This document shows, piece after piece, positions 43,363 to 52,742 of a DNA stretch of 64,000 nucleotides. A program made the translations under genes and the position numbers. Source of the DNA: Bryobacterales bacterium (lineage in GTDB: Bacteria; Acidobacteriota; Terriglobia; Bryobacterales; Bryobacteraceae); the NCBI GenBank assembly GCA_016716385.1, contig JADJWL010000025.1, positions 806,001 to 870,000 on the forward strand, given 5' to 3'. Below the pieces are notes generated by a model. That model had not been told where the DNA came from. It saw only the letters and a list, made by a program, of their open reading frames with translations, and did not search any database. Within the stretch, counting starts at the first letter, position 1. The number at the start of each line of letters is the position of its first letter.

Positions 43363-45795
43363 CTATTCGCGGCGCAGCGCAACGTTCGGATCGACGCGCG
43401 ACGCCCGCCAGGCGGGCAGCAGGCAAGCCACGAAGCAAACGCCGAGGATGCCTGCCACCACCGTGACATACGTCGGCAGGTCGAGCGGCCCGACACCGTG
43501 CAAAAGAGGCTGCACGAGCCGGCCGCCGGCGATGGCGAGCGCCAGTCCGGCCGCGCCTCCGGCCCCCGCCCACAGCATGCCTTGCCGCAGCACGAGCAGC
43601 ACGATCGCGCCAGACTGAGCTCCCAGCGCCAGGCGGATGCCGATCTCCTGCGTGCGCTGGGCCACCAGGTAATTCAAGACTCCGTACAGACCGATCGCCG
43701 CCAGAGCCGCCGCGAGCATCGCGAAGGCGCTGAGAACGATGCTCCAGACGCGCGGCTGCCACGTCGACTCTTCAATGATGTCCTGGTAAGGCCGCGCGTA
43801 CACCACCGCGGTTTCCGGACTCAGTTCCGCCACGATCCGGCGGACTTCCGGGATCAGCGCGGCCGGGTTTCCGTTGGTTCGGAGGAAGAACGTGATCGCG
43901 AGCGTTCCGAACTGCCTGGCGCAGAAGTAGATCTCCAGGTTCTGCCCGGTCTCGAATGCGCTCCATCTCGTATCCCCGACCACTCCGGCAACGGTCGACC
44001 AGCCGCCGCCCTCCGCTTCGGTGCCCCATCGGACTTGTTGTCCGATCGGGTTCCGGCCGGGCCAAAGCGTCTCCGCCGCCGTCTTGCTGACGATGACGAC
44101 GCTCGGCGTCGCGGGACCTTCCGCCTCTGTGAAGAAGCGGCCATCCAGCAGCGGAATGCCAAGCGTTTCGAAGAAGCTGGGCGTGACGAGCACGGCGATG
44201 GCCGGCAGTTGCCGGGAGAGGTCTTTCTGGTCCTGGCCCCGGACCGACAACAGCGCCGTCTGCCGCTGGGCGCGCCCGTCGCCAAGCGGCACAAAGTACG
44301 ATCCGCCGACAGCGGTGACCCCGGGCAGCTCGGCAAACCGGCTTTCGAAGCCGCGGTGATCGGAGGAGTAGATCGGAGCCAGTTCCGCCTGCGACTTGCC
44401 GGAGATGAAGCGGCTGGTCCGCACGGCCAGGATGCCTGCGGTGTCGAGACCGGCGTCGATTCTTTGCAACTGGTCGAAACTGCGTAGCAGCAGACCGGCC
44501 AGCACCAGCAACAGCAGGGCAAAGCCCACTTCCACCGCGACCAGGGTGGATAGCGCCCGGACGCCTGCCGAGGCGGATCCCCTTGCCCCGTCTTTCAGCC
44601 GCGGATGCAGGTCGGCGCGAGCCAGCCTCATCACGGGCGCCAGGCTGAAGAGCGCTCCACAGAGAAGGGAAATCACCACCGCAAACAGCAGGACTCCGGG
44701 GTCCGGCTCAAAGCGGATCCAGGCGGGCAGGTGATCCGGCAGGAAGCGCGGGATCCGCGGGATTGCCGCCAGGGCGAGTGCCGTCCCGAGGATCCCGCCC
44801 GCCGAGGCGAGCAGAAGACATTCCGTGAGCATCCGCAGCGCAATCTGCCCGCGTCCGGCGCCGAGCGCGCTGTGTACGGCCACATCGTGTTCACGAGCCG
44901 CGGCGCGCGCCAGCAGGAGGCTGGCCACATTGACCACCGCGATCAGCAGGACGCAGAGGGAGGCGCCCATCATCAGGAGCAGGTACGGACGGAGCTTCCC
45001 GGACTCCGCTTCGCGCAGCGTAATGGCGCCGGCCGTGATCGTGCCGTTCGTGTCGGGAAAGGTCTCGGCCAGCGATGCGGCGATGCGCTCGAAGTCCGCC
45101 CGCGCCTGAGCGACGGAAACGCCCGGGGCGAGCCGGCCAATGACTTCATGCATCCGTGCCCCGCGGGCTCTCCAAAAAGGGAACGTATAGGAGGCGTACC
45201 GGGCCATGAGCGGAGCCCAGACGTCGGAACGGTCCGGATACCGGAATCCCGCCGGCATGACGCCGATCACCGTGTACGCGTCACCGCGCAGACGGACTGT
45301 GCGGCCGAGCACATTCCTGTCGCCGCCGAAGTGAGACCGCCACAGTTCATAGCCGAGCACAAGCTGGCGGACGTCTCCGCCCTCACGGTCTTCGTCTTGT
45401 GTGAAGGTGCGGCCAAGAATCGGATCGGCGCCGAGCAGCGCGAACAGCTCGGGAGTCGTGAACGTCATCTTGATCGATTGCGTCACTCCGCCATCGGTCA
45501 GGTTGTTGTCGAACTGGCCGTAGGCCGCCAGGGCGGTGAGTGTACGCTGTTCACGGCGCCAGTCCTCCAGGTCCGGAAGTGACGCACCCATGGTCTCGTT
45601 CGCGCCTTCGGTCTGGCTGCACTGCATCCGGACCAGCCGGTCCGGATCCGGGTACGGGAACGGGCGGAGCAGCAGCGCGTCTACCAGCGAGTAGACGGCT
45701 GTCGCGGTTCCGACTCCCAGCCCTATGGTGATGACAACGAGGGTACTCACCAATGCCTGGCGGCGCAGGCTGCGTAGGGCATACCGGACTGTCAT
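43363..45795 (-). CDS. ADOP-type FtsX/MacB permease
   Basis: Acidobacterial duplicated orphan permeases are long FtsX/MacB-like membrane proteins usually found without a neighbouring ATPase. This one has 810 residues. The N-terminal span (LVSTLVVITIGLGVGTATAVYS) leads to a MacB periplasmic core (ALLLRPFPYPDPDRLV; VLGYELWRSHFGGDRNVLGRT), then three spans (about 270-400), a second periplasmic core, and three C-terminal spans ending in PAWRASRVDPNVALRRE, the FtsX closing motif. The duplicated layout is clear. No ATPase gene adjoins it. Substrate unknown. Confidence 0.92.
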   Translation of the reverse strand: MTVRYALRSLRRQALVSTLVVITIGLGVGTATAVYSLVDALLLRPFPYPDPDRLVRMQCSQTEGANETMGASLPDLEDWRREQRTLTALAAYGQFDNNLTDGGVTQSIKMTFTTPELFALLGADPILGRTFTQDEDREGGDVRQLVLGYELWRSHFGGDRNVLGRTVRLRGDAYTVIGVMPAGFRYPDRSDVWAPLMARYASYTFPFWRARGARMHEVIGRLAPGVSVAQARADFERIAASLAETFPDTNGTITAGAITLREAESGKLRPYLLLMMGASLCVLLIAVVNVASLLLARAAAREHDVAVHSALGAGRGQIALRMLTECLLLASAGGILGTALALAAIPRIPRFLPDHLPAWIRFEPDPGVLLFAVVISLLCGALFSLAPVMRLARADLHPRLKDGARGSASAGVRALSTLVAVEVGFALLLLVLAGLLLRSFDQLQRIDAGLDTAGILAVRTSRFISGKSQAELAPIYSSDHRGFESRFAELPGVTAVGGSYFVPLGDGRAQRQTALLSVRGQDQKDLSRQLPAIAVLVTPSFFETLGIPLLDGRFFTEAEGPATPSVVIVSKTAAETLWPGRNPIGQQVRWGTEAEGGGWSTVAGVVGDTRWSAFETGQNLEIYFCARQFGTLAITFFLRTNGNPAALIPEVRRIVAELSPETAVVYARPYQDIIEESTWQPRVWSIVLSAFAMLAAALAAIGLYGVLNYLVAQRTQEIGIRLALGAQSGAIVLLVLRQGMLWAGAGGAAGLALAIAGGRLVQPLLHGVGPLDLPTYVTVVAGILGVCFVACLLPAWRASRVDPNVALRRE

Positions 45796-45890
45796 GGCCT
45801 CACCGGGCGGTAAAGCTCGTCATTTCCAGGGGATTTCACCCGGAGAACCTGCCGATAATAGCACAACTCCATGCAAGACTCCCGGGAGAC

Positions 45891-45899
45891 TGATACAAT
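45891..45899 (+). promoter_or_regulatory. Extended -10 promoter giving a nearly leaderless transcript
   Basis: TGATACAAT (45891-45899) is an extended -10 box (TG-N-TACAAT). Transcription would begin about 6-8 nt later, within 0-4 nt of ATG 45909, so the mRNA would be leaderless or nearly so. There is no good -35 at the normal distance and no Shine-Dalgarno before the ATG, both consistent with this reading. Confidence 0.45.
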
Positions 45900-45908
45900 T
45901 GCGGCGAA

Positions 45909-46952
45909 ATGACACGCCGCGACCTGATGCTCATACCGGCCGTCGCGCCGCTCGCGCGCGCCGCGGTGCCCAAAGTGCGGGTTGCCGTTTACGGCACGGG
46001 CCATGCGCATGCTGCCGCGAAAGTCGCTACGCTGCGGGCACTGCCGGAATTCGATTTCGCCGGAGTCTGCGAGCCGGATGAACCGCGCCCGCGGCACGCG
46101 GCGTATGACGGTACGCGCTGGCTGTCGAAGCGCGAGGTGCTCGACGACCCAGGCATCGAAATGGTGGCCGTGGAGTCGCGCGTCGATCTGAATCTCGCCT
46201 ACGCCCGGGCTTGCGTGGATGCGGGCAAGCACGTGCACATCGACAAACCGCCCGGCGAGGATCTCGCGGGCTTCCGGAAATTGCTCGCCGATGCCTCGCG
46301 AAAGAAGCTCGGTGTGCAGCTCGGGTACATGTGGCGCTACCAGCCCGCGATGCAGGCCGTGATCGAAGCGGCGCGCCAAGGCTGGCTCGGGCATGTGTAC
46401 GCCCTGCGGGCCACGATCGACAAACCGATTCCGCCCAAGGAGCGCATCGCCCTGGCTGCATTTCGAGGCGGCATGATGTTCGAACTCGGCTGCCACATGA
46501 TCGACCGGGCGGTAGACCTGTTCGGCAAACCCGGGAAAGTCTCCGGATTCATGCGCCACGACGGGCCATTCGACGACACGCTTGCCGATAACACGCTGGC
46601 CGTGCTCGAATTCGAGCGCGCCACGGCGGATATTTATGTCGCTGCGCATCACCCGAATGGAGGCCAGCGGCGGACCTTCGAAGTCCTCGGCACGAACGGC
46701 AGCCTTGCGGCGCGCCCGTTTTCGCCCGCCGTCCTGCACACGGATCTGAAAGAAGCGGCCGGTCCGTACAAGGCTGGCCGGCACACAGTCGAATTTCCCC
46801 GCAGCCCGCTGCCGGCGCACGGTGAGGATTTCCTGCAAATGGCCCGCTTCATCCGCCAGGGGACACCGCTTCTGTATTCGCCCGAGCATGACCTGGCGGT
46901 GCAGGAAACGCTTCTGCGCGCTTGCGGGTACAGTGAGGAGACGCACCGATGA
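45909..46952 (+). CDS. Gfo/Idh/MocA-family oxidoreductase
   Basis: NAD(P)-dependent sugar or polyol oxidoreductase of 347 residues. The leader MTRRDLMLIPAVAPLARA looks like a short twin-arginine signal. The Rossmann motif appears as AVYGTGHAHAAAK (near residue 31), with the catalytic Lys-Pro in HIDKPPGEDL (near residue 112) and GCHMIDRAVDLFGKP in the second domain. It is coupled to the next oxidoreductase by a 4-nt overlap. Substrate not predictable. Confidence 0.9.
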   Translation: MTRRDLMLIPAVAPLARAAVPKVRVAVYGTGHAHAAAKVATLRALPEFDFAGVCEPDEPRPRHAAYDGTRWLSKREVLDDPGIEMVAVESRVDLNLAYARACVDAGKHVHIDKPPGEDLAGFRKLLADASRKKLGVQLGYMWRYQPAMQAVIEAARQGWLGHVYALRATIDKPIPPKERIALAAFRGGMMFELGCHMIDRAVDLFGKPGKVSGFMRHDGPFDDTLADNTLAVLEFERATADIYVAAHHPNGGQRRTFEVLGTNGSLAARPFSPAVLHTDLKEAAGPYKAGRHTVEFPRSPLPAHGEDFLQMARFIRQGTPLLYSPEHDLAVQETLLRACGYSEETHR

Positions 46953-48079
46953 CCGAAAAGCCCAACCCCACCCGGCGCTCGCTGGTGCGCGCCGCCAGTT
47001 TGATCCCGCTCGCCGCGGCCGCGTCGTCGGCCAACTCCGCCATAACGGTCGGATTAATCGGCGCCGGCGGGCGCGGCACATTTGTCACCGGCCTGATGGC
47101 CAAGCACGCCGGGGCTCGCGTGGTCGCGCTCTGCGATCTCTTCGACGAGCGCATCGAGGCGGCCCGCCAGCGCCTTCCCGCGCCGGACGCCAAGGGCTAC
47201 CGCGACTACCGCGATCTGCTCGCCACCGATGTCGATGCCGTCGTCATCGCGACGCCCGTTCACGTGCATCCGGAACATTTTGAAGCGGCGGTCAAGGCGG
47301 GCAAGCATGTCTGGTTTGAGAAGCCGGTCGCAGCCGATGTCGCGGGCTGCAAGCGCATCATGCGCGCAGCAGACTCCGCGAATCCGCGCCAGAACATCAC
47401 GGTGGGCTTCCAGAGGCGCTACGGGCAGGTGTTCCGCAAGGCCAAGGCGGCCGCCGACGCGGGCGCCATCGGCCCGATCCGGATGGCGCACTCCCGCTGG
47501 CTCAAGGGCATCGCCGATATCGGACGCCCATCCACGCCGCGGCCCGCCACCGAGGAGGCGCTGGTCCGCGAGTGGCGCTGGTGGCGCGATACGTCGGGCG
47601 ACAGCCTCGTCGAAACGTTCATCCACGGGGTCGATGTGCTCAACTGGTTCCTCGGCGGACGTCCGCTCAAGGCGCACGGAACCGGCGGACGCACGGTCAT
47701 CCGCCACGGCGACACGCTCGATCACGTCCACGTCACGTACGACTACGCCAACGACGTCCAGGCTTCGGTCGTCGGCTCGCTGATCACGCCGCCGTTCTAC
47801 CGCTCGGTGCAGGAGGAGTTCTTCGGCGCCGATGGCGTGCTTGAAACGAGCCAGAACCACTGGGCGCATCACCGCGGGCGGAATGAAGTCGTCCGCGAGG
47901 CCTCGCCGCGCGACATCACGATCGACGCCGCCGAAGCGTTCATCGAGCGCCTGCGGTCGGGCAAGCCGGAAAACACGGGAATCGAGGCGGCGAACAGTAC
48001 GCTCACGGCCATCCTGGGGCAGATGGCGATCGACCTGCGCCGCGAGGTCACCTGGGACGAGATGATGCGCTCAGCGTAG
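46949..48079 (+). CDS. Gfo/Idh/MocA-family oxidoreductase
   Basis: A 376-residue oxidoreductase with a twin-arginine leader (PTRRSLVRAASLIPLAAAA). Rossmann motif GLIGAGGRGTFV near residue 34, catalytic Lys-Pro in WFEKPVAADV near residue 121, and ETFIHGVDVLNWFLGG in the substrate domain. Paralogous to the preceding gene and translationally coupled to it. Its last 32 nt overlap the 3' end of the convergent AGE-family gene. Together with the genes at 48048 and 49271 it forms a sugar-modification set. Confidence 0.92.
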   Translation: MTEKPNPTRRSLVRAASLIPLAAAASSANSAITVGLIGAGGRGTFVTGLMAKHAGARVVALCDLFDERIEAARQRLPAPDAKGYRDYRDLLATDVDAVVIATPVHVHPEHFEAAVKAGKHVWFEKPVAADVAGCKRIMRAADSANPRQNITVGFQRRYGQVFRKAKAAADAGAIGPIRMAHSRWLKGIADIGRPSTPRPATEEALVREWRWWRDTSGDSLVETFIHGVDVLNWFLGGRPLKAHGTGGRTVIRHGDTLDHVHVTYDYANDVQASVVGSLITPPFYRSVQEEFFGADGVLETSQNHWAHHRGRNEVVREASPRDITIDAAEAFIERLRSGKPENTGIEAANSTLTAILGQMAIDLRREVTWDEMMRSA

Positions 48080-49274
48080 TTTCGAGCGCCCGCAGATTCA
48101 TCATCAGGCGCCGCAGCGGATGGTAGTTGTCCTGCCGGGCGGTGTGCGCGCCCGGTCGAAACGTGAAGCGGCGGTCCTCGCCGCCGGAATACGTGGGCAG
48201 GCCGAAGCGCCGCAGCGAAAACTTCTCGTCCTGCACCTTCTGCGCGGCGAGGAAGTAGCGCCAGGCCCATTCGGCGCCGGTGCGAAGAAAGACCTTCAGC
48301 GTCGCCACGAGCACCTCCTGGTTCGCCCACAGCGACTTGAAGTAGAAGCGTTCGCCGCGCATCCGCAGTGTGCGGTTCCCGGCCAGCGTCACTTCGGGCC
48401 AGGCGGAATCGGCGGCGTCCACGTGGATCCACTCGGGCAGGCCGCCGTAGACATGGTCCCAGCCGATGTCGAGGTGGCGGCGCAGTTGGCGCGCGGCTTC
48501 GTCGAACACAGTGTGATCGTCGCGGCGGTCCGCCTCGTCCATCACCATCCACAGGCACTGGCAGCAGTGACCCAGGAGCGACTTGTTCTTTTCCGCCGGA
48601 ATCGGGCTGAAGTCGTGGTTGCGGAATTCGTTCGTGAGGCCGATTTCCGGGTTGTGGTGCTTGTGGAGAATGGCGTCCACGCAGAAATCCGCGATCCGTT
48701 CGAGCTCCGGATCGGCGCCGCGCGCGAGCATCGGCGTCACCGTCTGCAGCGTGACCATCCAGTTGCCCTGGACGCGCGCGCCGGGATGCGGCGCGTACCG
48801 GTCCTGGAAACCGGGCGCGTTCACGTGCGCGAACGTCTTTTTGAGGAGGCTGACGGAGAGGTCCCGCGCGCCGGGATCGCCCGCCGCGGCGGCGCACTCC
48901 TGCAGGCCCTCGGCTAGGAAGAACATGCCGTAGATGTCGCCGTTGAATGGTTCGAGCACGCGGCCGTCGCGCGACAGGCTGGTGGCGTAGAACCCGTCGT
49001 CCTGGCGGGCGTGGCGCAGCCAGAAGTCCTTCGCCTTGCGGGCAACCTCCAGATGCCTCGGGTCGCGGCCGAGGTGATTGTAGAGGTAGCTGTAGACGAA
49101 GATCCCACGGCCCTGATACCAGTGATACTTTTCGTCGTTGACGCGTGTTCCGTCGAAGTCGAGCGCGGTCATGAAGCCGCCGTGCTCGTGGTCGATGCCG
49201 TGCCGGTCCCAGAACGGTAACTGGACGTCGAAGAGTTCCCGGCGGTACTGGTCGCGGAGTCTCGCGAGCGTCAC
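48048..49274 (-). CDS. N-acylglucosamine 2-epimerase (AGE) family protein
   Basis: AGE-family enzymes epimerise or isomerise sugars such as GlcNAc/ManNAc, cellobiose or mannose. The 408-residue (alpha/alpha)6-barrel protein has GGFMTALDFDG near residue 35, KYHWYQGRGIFVYSYLYN near 53-70, and catalytic-type His residues in LGHCCQCLWMVMDEA, YGGLPEWIHVD and FRPGAHTARQDNYH. The start is GTG 49274, overlapping the upstream oxidoreductase stop by 4 nt; an earlier open stretch has no homology. The two are thus coupled and likely act on the same sugar. Confidence 0.9.
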   Translation of the reverse strand: MTLARLRDQYRRELFDVQLPFWDRHGIDHEHGGFMTALDFDGTRVNDEKYHWYQGRGIFVYSYLYNHLGRDPRHLEVARKAKDFWLRHARQDDGFYATSLSRDGRVLEPFNGDIYGMFFLAEGLQECAAAAGDPGARDLSVSLLKKTFAHVNAPGFQDRYAPHPGARVQGNWMVTLQTVTPMLARGADPELERIADFCVDAILHKHHNPEIGLTNEFRNHDFSPIPAEKNKSLLGHCCQCLWMVMDEADRRDDHTVFDEAARQLRRHLDIGWDHVYGGLPEWIHVDAADSAWPEVTLAGNRTLRMRGERFYFKSLWANQEVLVATLKVFLRTGAEWAWRYFLAAQKVQDEKFSLRRFGLPTYSGGEDRRFTFRPGAHTARQDNYHPLRRLMMNLRALETTLSASSRPR

Positions 49275-50539
49275 GCGGACGGGTACTTCCACGGTGCGCG
49301 GTAGTCCCGCCGCAGCAGCTTGTTCGCTTCGGCGTCTCCGACGATCTGCTCCTTGGCGCCGTCCCAGCGGATGCTGCGTCCGGTGCGGAGCGAGATCATG
49401 CCGAGCAGGCTCATGTTGGTCGACCGGTGCGCGATTTCGATGTCGCATGCCGGGCGGCGCTTCGCCTGGATCGCCGCGAGGAAGTCGGCCCACAGTTCGC
49501 GGATGTTCTGGCTGTCGGGCTGATTCAGCTTCGGGTCTTCGTGGACGACGGGCTTCTTCTTATCCGCCGGATAGAAGGTCCAGCCGTCGAGCCATCCCAT
49601 GTGGAACGTACCTTCGGTCCCGTAGAAGTAGCAGCCGATGTTCGTCTTCTCGGCGTTGTTGGCGGCGTAGGTTCGATGCTCCCAGACGACGTTGAAATCT
49701 TCGAAGCCGAACGTTGCGATCTGGGTGTCCGGCGCGTCGGTGTTGTCCCGTTTGATGAAGCGACCGCCGGTGGAATAAACGGTCTTGGGGTATTTTTCCT
49801 CGGTCCACCAGAGGATCTGGTCCATCCAGTGAATGCCCCAGTCGCCGAGCGTGCCGTTGGCGTAGTCGAGATATTGGCGGAACCCGCGCGGATGAATCGT
49901 CTTGTTGTACGGGCGGAAGGGTGCGGGACCGCACCACTGGTTCCAGTCCAGACCGGGGGGCGGGTCCGAATCCGGCGTCTTCTCGCCGGGACCGCCGGCG
50001 TTGTGCACGAAGGCCCGCACCATCCCGATCTTACCCACATTGCCCGACTTCAGAAACGCCATCCCGGAGATGTTGTGCGGCGAGACGCGCCGGTGCGTGC
50101 CGACCTGCACCACTCGATCCGCCGCGCGCGCCGCGTTGAGCATGGCCCGTCCTTCCAGAATCGTGTGGCCGATGGGCTTTTCGACATACACGTGCGCGCC
50201 CGACTGCACGGCGGCGATCATCGCGAGCGCATGCCAGTGGTCGGGCGTGCCGACGATGACGATCTCCGGTTTCTCCTTCGCCAGTAGTTCGCGGTAGTCC
50301 TTATACTTGCGAGGCTTGTCGCCGGAGAGCTTCGTGACCTCGTCCACAGCTTTGTCGAGCTGGTTCGGGTCGACGTCGCACATGCCGGTGACGGTGGATT
50401 CGCCGGCCTCCATGGCGCAGCGGAGAATGTTCATGCCCCACCACCCGGTCCCGATGAGCGCGGTGGAGTACTTCTTCGCTCTTTGCGCCAGGAGTGGCAT
50501 GGCTCCGGCGGCGGCGACAAACGCGCGACGGTTCATCAT
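49271..50539 (-). CDS. Tat-exported Gfo/Idh/MocA-family oxidoreductase
   Basis: A 422-residue NAD(P)-dependent oxidoreductase whose N-terminus (MMNRRAFVAAAGAMPLLAQR) is a twin-arginine-type signal, common in this family in acidobacteria and planctomycetes. Rossmann motif LIGTGWWGMNI near residue 29, GTPDHWHALA near 95, catalytic Lys in VYVEKPIGHT near 120, and the substrate-domain motif GDWGIHWMDQILWW near 235. GGGAGA lies 9-10 nt before ATG 50539. It is coupled by GTGA to the downstream AGE-family gene. Confidence 0.93.
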   Translation of the reverse strand: MMNRRAFVAAAGAMPLLAQRAKKYSTALIGTGWWGMNILRCAMEAGESTVTGMCDVDPNQLDKAVDEVTKLSGDKPRKYKDYRELLAKEKPEIVIVGTPDHWHALAMIAAVQSGAHVYVEKPIGHTILEGRAMLNAARAADRVVQVGTHRRVSPHNISGMAFLKSGNVGKIGMVRAFVHNAGGPGEKTPDSDPPPGLDWNQWCGPAPFRPYNKTIHPRGFRQYLDYANGTLGDWGIHWMDQILWWTEEKYPKTVYSTGGRFIKRDNTDAPDTQIATFGFEDFNVVWEHRTYAANNAEKTNIGCYFYGTEGTFHMGWLDGWTFYPADKKKPVVHEDPKLNQPDSQNIRELWADFLAAIQAKRRPACDIEIAHRSTNMSLLGMISLRTGRSIRWDGAKEQIVGDAEANKLLRRDYRAPWKYPSA

Positions 50540-50602
50540 AGCCGGATTCTCCCACCCGCCGGGGAGGAACGCAACGGGTTTTGATACGCTAGCGAAGCGT
50601 CC

Positions 50603-52693
50603 ATGCCAGGATCTGACACCCATCGCGCGCAGGTTGCGGGCCTTGCCTCGATCGCGATCTATTTTGTTGTTGCTGCCCTTCTGTTGCTGCCCGCCCGGAC
50701 CAGTCCGCTGCGCGTGCGGGTGCTCTCCGGCCAGCCGGACATGGTCACCGGCGGCTCGGCGCTGGTTGCGGTCGCGGCGCCCGCGAGTGTACGCCTCAAC
50801 TGGCGGGACGTGTCGTCCGCGTTTCGGCCGTCGGGAGAGGCGTTCGTGGGTCTGGTGACGGGATTGAGACCCGGGCGGAACCGCGTGGAAGCCTCGTCCG
50901 GCGACGGATACGGCGCAATCGAATTGCTGAATCACCCGACTTCCGGGCCGGTCTTCTCCGGCCCCCATCAGACGCCGTTCCTTTGCCAGACCGTGGAAGC
51001 CGGGCTCGGCGAACCGGCCGACGGCGGTTGCAGCGCCGCGACGAAGGTGACGTACTACTACCGTCCCGCGCGCCCGCTCCAGCCGCCGCCGGACCGTCCG
51101 CGCGCCGCGATCGCCGGCGTGCCGCCCGGATACCTGGTGTTCGACGGCGCCCAGCCTGTTCCGGACAAAGAGATTGAAACCGTCACCACCACTGAAGGCC
51201 ACGTCGTGCCCTTCATCGTCCGCCGGGAGGTGGGTGTTATCAACCGGGCCATCTACGCGATCTCTTTTCTACACCGGCCCGGCGATCCGCTGCCCGACCC
51301 CTGGACGAAGGCACCCGGCTGGAACGGACGGTTGGTCTATTCGTTCGGCGGCAGTTGCAACGCCGGCTACCGGCAGGGACTGCCCCCGGGTGGGCTCGAT
51401 ACCAATTCGCTGGCGCGAGGCTATGCGCATGCCGCTTCGTCGCTCAACGTCTTCGGGAACAACTGCGATGACGTGATCTCGGCCGAAACGCTGATGATGG
51501 TGAAGGAGTATTTCGCCAAGACCTTCGGTCCCCCGGTGTTCACGATTGGCAGCGGAGGGTCGGGCGGGTCGATGCAGCAGACGCTGATCGCGCAGAACTA
51601 TCCGGGTCTGCTCGACGCACTGATTCCGGCGGCGAGCTACCCGGACTTGGCGACTCTCATGGCGCCCGTCGCCGACTGCACTTTGCTGGCGGAGGCGTTC
51701 GGCAGTTCGACCGAGACCTGGACGGACGCGCAGAAGACGGCGGTGTCCGGCTTCGCCACCTGGGCGACTTGCGAAAGCTGGAGGCGCTCCTATTCGCCCC
51801 GCTGGCAGCGCCCGGACGCCTGCCACGCCACGGTTCCGGAACACATGAGATATCACCCGGTGCGGAACCCGCGGGGCATCCGCTGCACGATCAACGACAA
51901 CCAGAGCAATGTCTATGGGCGCGATCCGGTGACTGGCTTCGCGCCGCAGCACTTCGACAATACCGGGGTGCAGTACGGGCTGCTTGCCTTCGAGGCGGGC
52001 GTCATCAGCGCGGAACAGTTCGTCCAACTGAACGAGCGAGCCGGAGGCTTCAGCATCGACGGGGACCGGGTTGACGCCCGCACCGCCGCCGATCCGCACG
52101 CGCTGCGCACGGCGTACCGGACGGGCCGCGTGGTCCGCGGGGGAGGGCATGTCCCGATGCTCGACATGCGGAATTACCTGGACCCCAAGGGCGACATCCA
52201 CGACCGGGTGCGCTCGTTCGTCATGCGGGCGCGGCTGCTGCGGGACGGCGGTGCCGGCAATCACGTGATCCTGACGAATGCCAGGGGCGTGGCACCCGTC
52301 GAGATCGCCGCCGCGTGGCTGGAGCGCGCCGCCGCGGATACTGCGCCGGGAACCGCCGCTGAGAAGATCGCCAGGAACCGTCCGCCGGAGTTGGTCGACG
52401 CCTGCTGGACGGCTGACGGCGAACGGATCCCCGAGAACGTGGAGTATCCCGGCACCGGCCGCTGCGGCGAGTTGTACAGGGCCTTCGGAGATCCCCGGAT
52501 CGCCGCCGGCGCGCCGTTGACCAACGACGTTCTGAAGTGCCGGTTGAAGCCGCTGAGCGCTGCCGATTACAAGCACCCGCTCACGCCTACGCAGTCCCGG
52601 CGGCTGCAGGCGGTGTTTCCCGAGGGCGTCTGCGACTACAGCCTGTCGGGCGTGGGCCAAGAGTTGAAGCCGCGACCGTGGATCCGCTACTGA
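50603..52693 (+). CDS. DUF6351-type exported alpha/beta hydrolase-like protein
   Basis: A 696-residue protein with one N-terminal hydrophobic helix (ASIAIYFVVAALLLLPA) that is a signal or anchor. Motifs: LVYSFGGSCNAGYRQG near residue 247, LARGYAHAASSLNVFGNNCD, and a nucleophile-elbow-like GSGGSGGSMQQ near residue 315, then IPAASYPDL and VLTNARG. The pattern matches what I recall of DUF6351, distantly like tannase or feruloyl-esterase hydrolases. Many Cys suggest disulfides and a periplasmic location. Start near the divergent oxidoreductase, 63 nt apart. Confidence 0.8.
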   Translation: MPGSDTHRAQVAGLASIAIYFVVAALLLLPARTSPLRVRVLSGQPDMVTGGSALVAVAAPASVRLNWRDVSSAFRPSGEAFVGLVTGLRPGRNRVEASSGDGYGAIELLNHPTSGPVFSGPHQTPFLCQTVEAGLGEPADGGCSAATKVTYYYRPARPLQPPPDRPRAAIAGVPPGYLVFDGAQPVPDKEIETVTTTEGHVVPFIVRREVGVINRAIYAISFLHRPGDPLPDPWTKAPGWNGRLVYSFGGSCNAGYRQGLPPGGLDTNSLARGYAHAASSLNVFGNNCDDVISAETLMMVKEYFAKTFGPPVFTIGSGGSGGSMQQTLIAQNYPGLLDALIPAASYPDLATLMAPVADCTLLAEAFGSSTETWTDAQKTAVSGFATWATCESWRRSYSPRWQRPDACHATVPEHMRYHPVRNPRGIRCTINDNQSNVYGRDPVTGFAPQHFDNTGVQYGLLAFEAGVISAEQFVQLNERAGGFSIDGDRVDARTAADPHALRTAYRTGRVVRGGGHVPMLDMRNYLDPKGDIHDRVRSFVMRARLLRDGGAGNHVILTNARGVAPVEIAAAWLERAAADTAPGTAAEKIARNRPPELVDACWTADGERIPENVEYPGTGRCGELYRAFGDPRIAAGAPLTNDVLKCRLKPLSAADYKHPLTPTQSRRLQAVFPEGVCDYSLSGVGQELKPRPWIRY

Positions 52694-52742
52694 AAACACG
52701 TCCGACACCCGTGTGCGCTGATACCACGTCCTTCAGGCTGCC

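Noticed and set aside
41683..44487. A 934-codon plus-strand open frame.
   Set aside because: It lies antisense to the amidohydrolase and ADOP permease, is His/Arg/Gly-rich and has no domain signature; a high-GC shadow.
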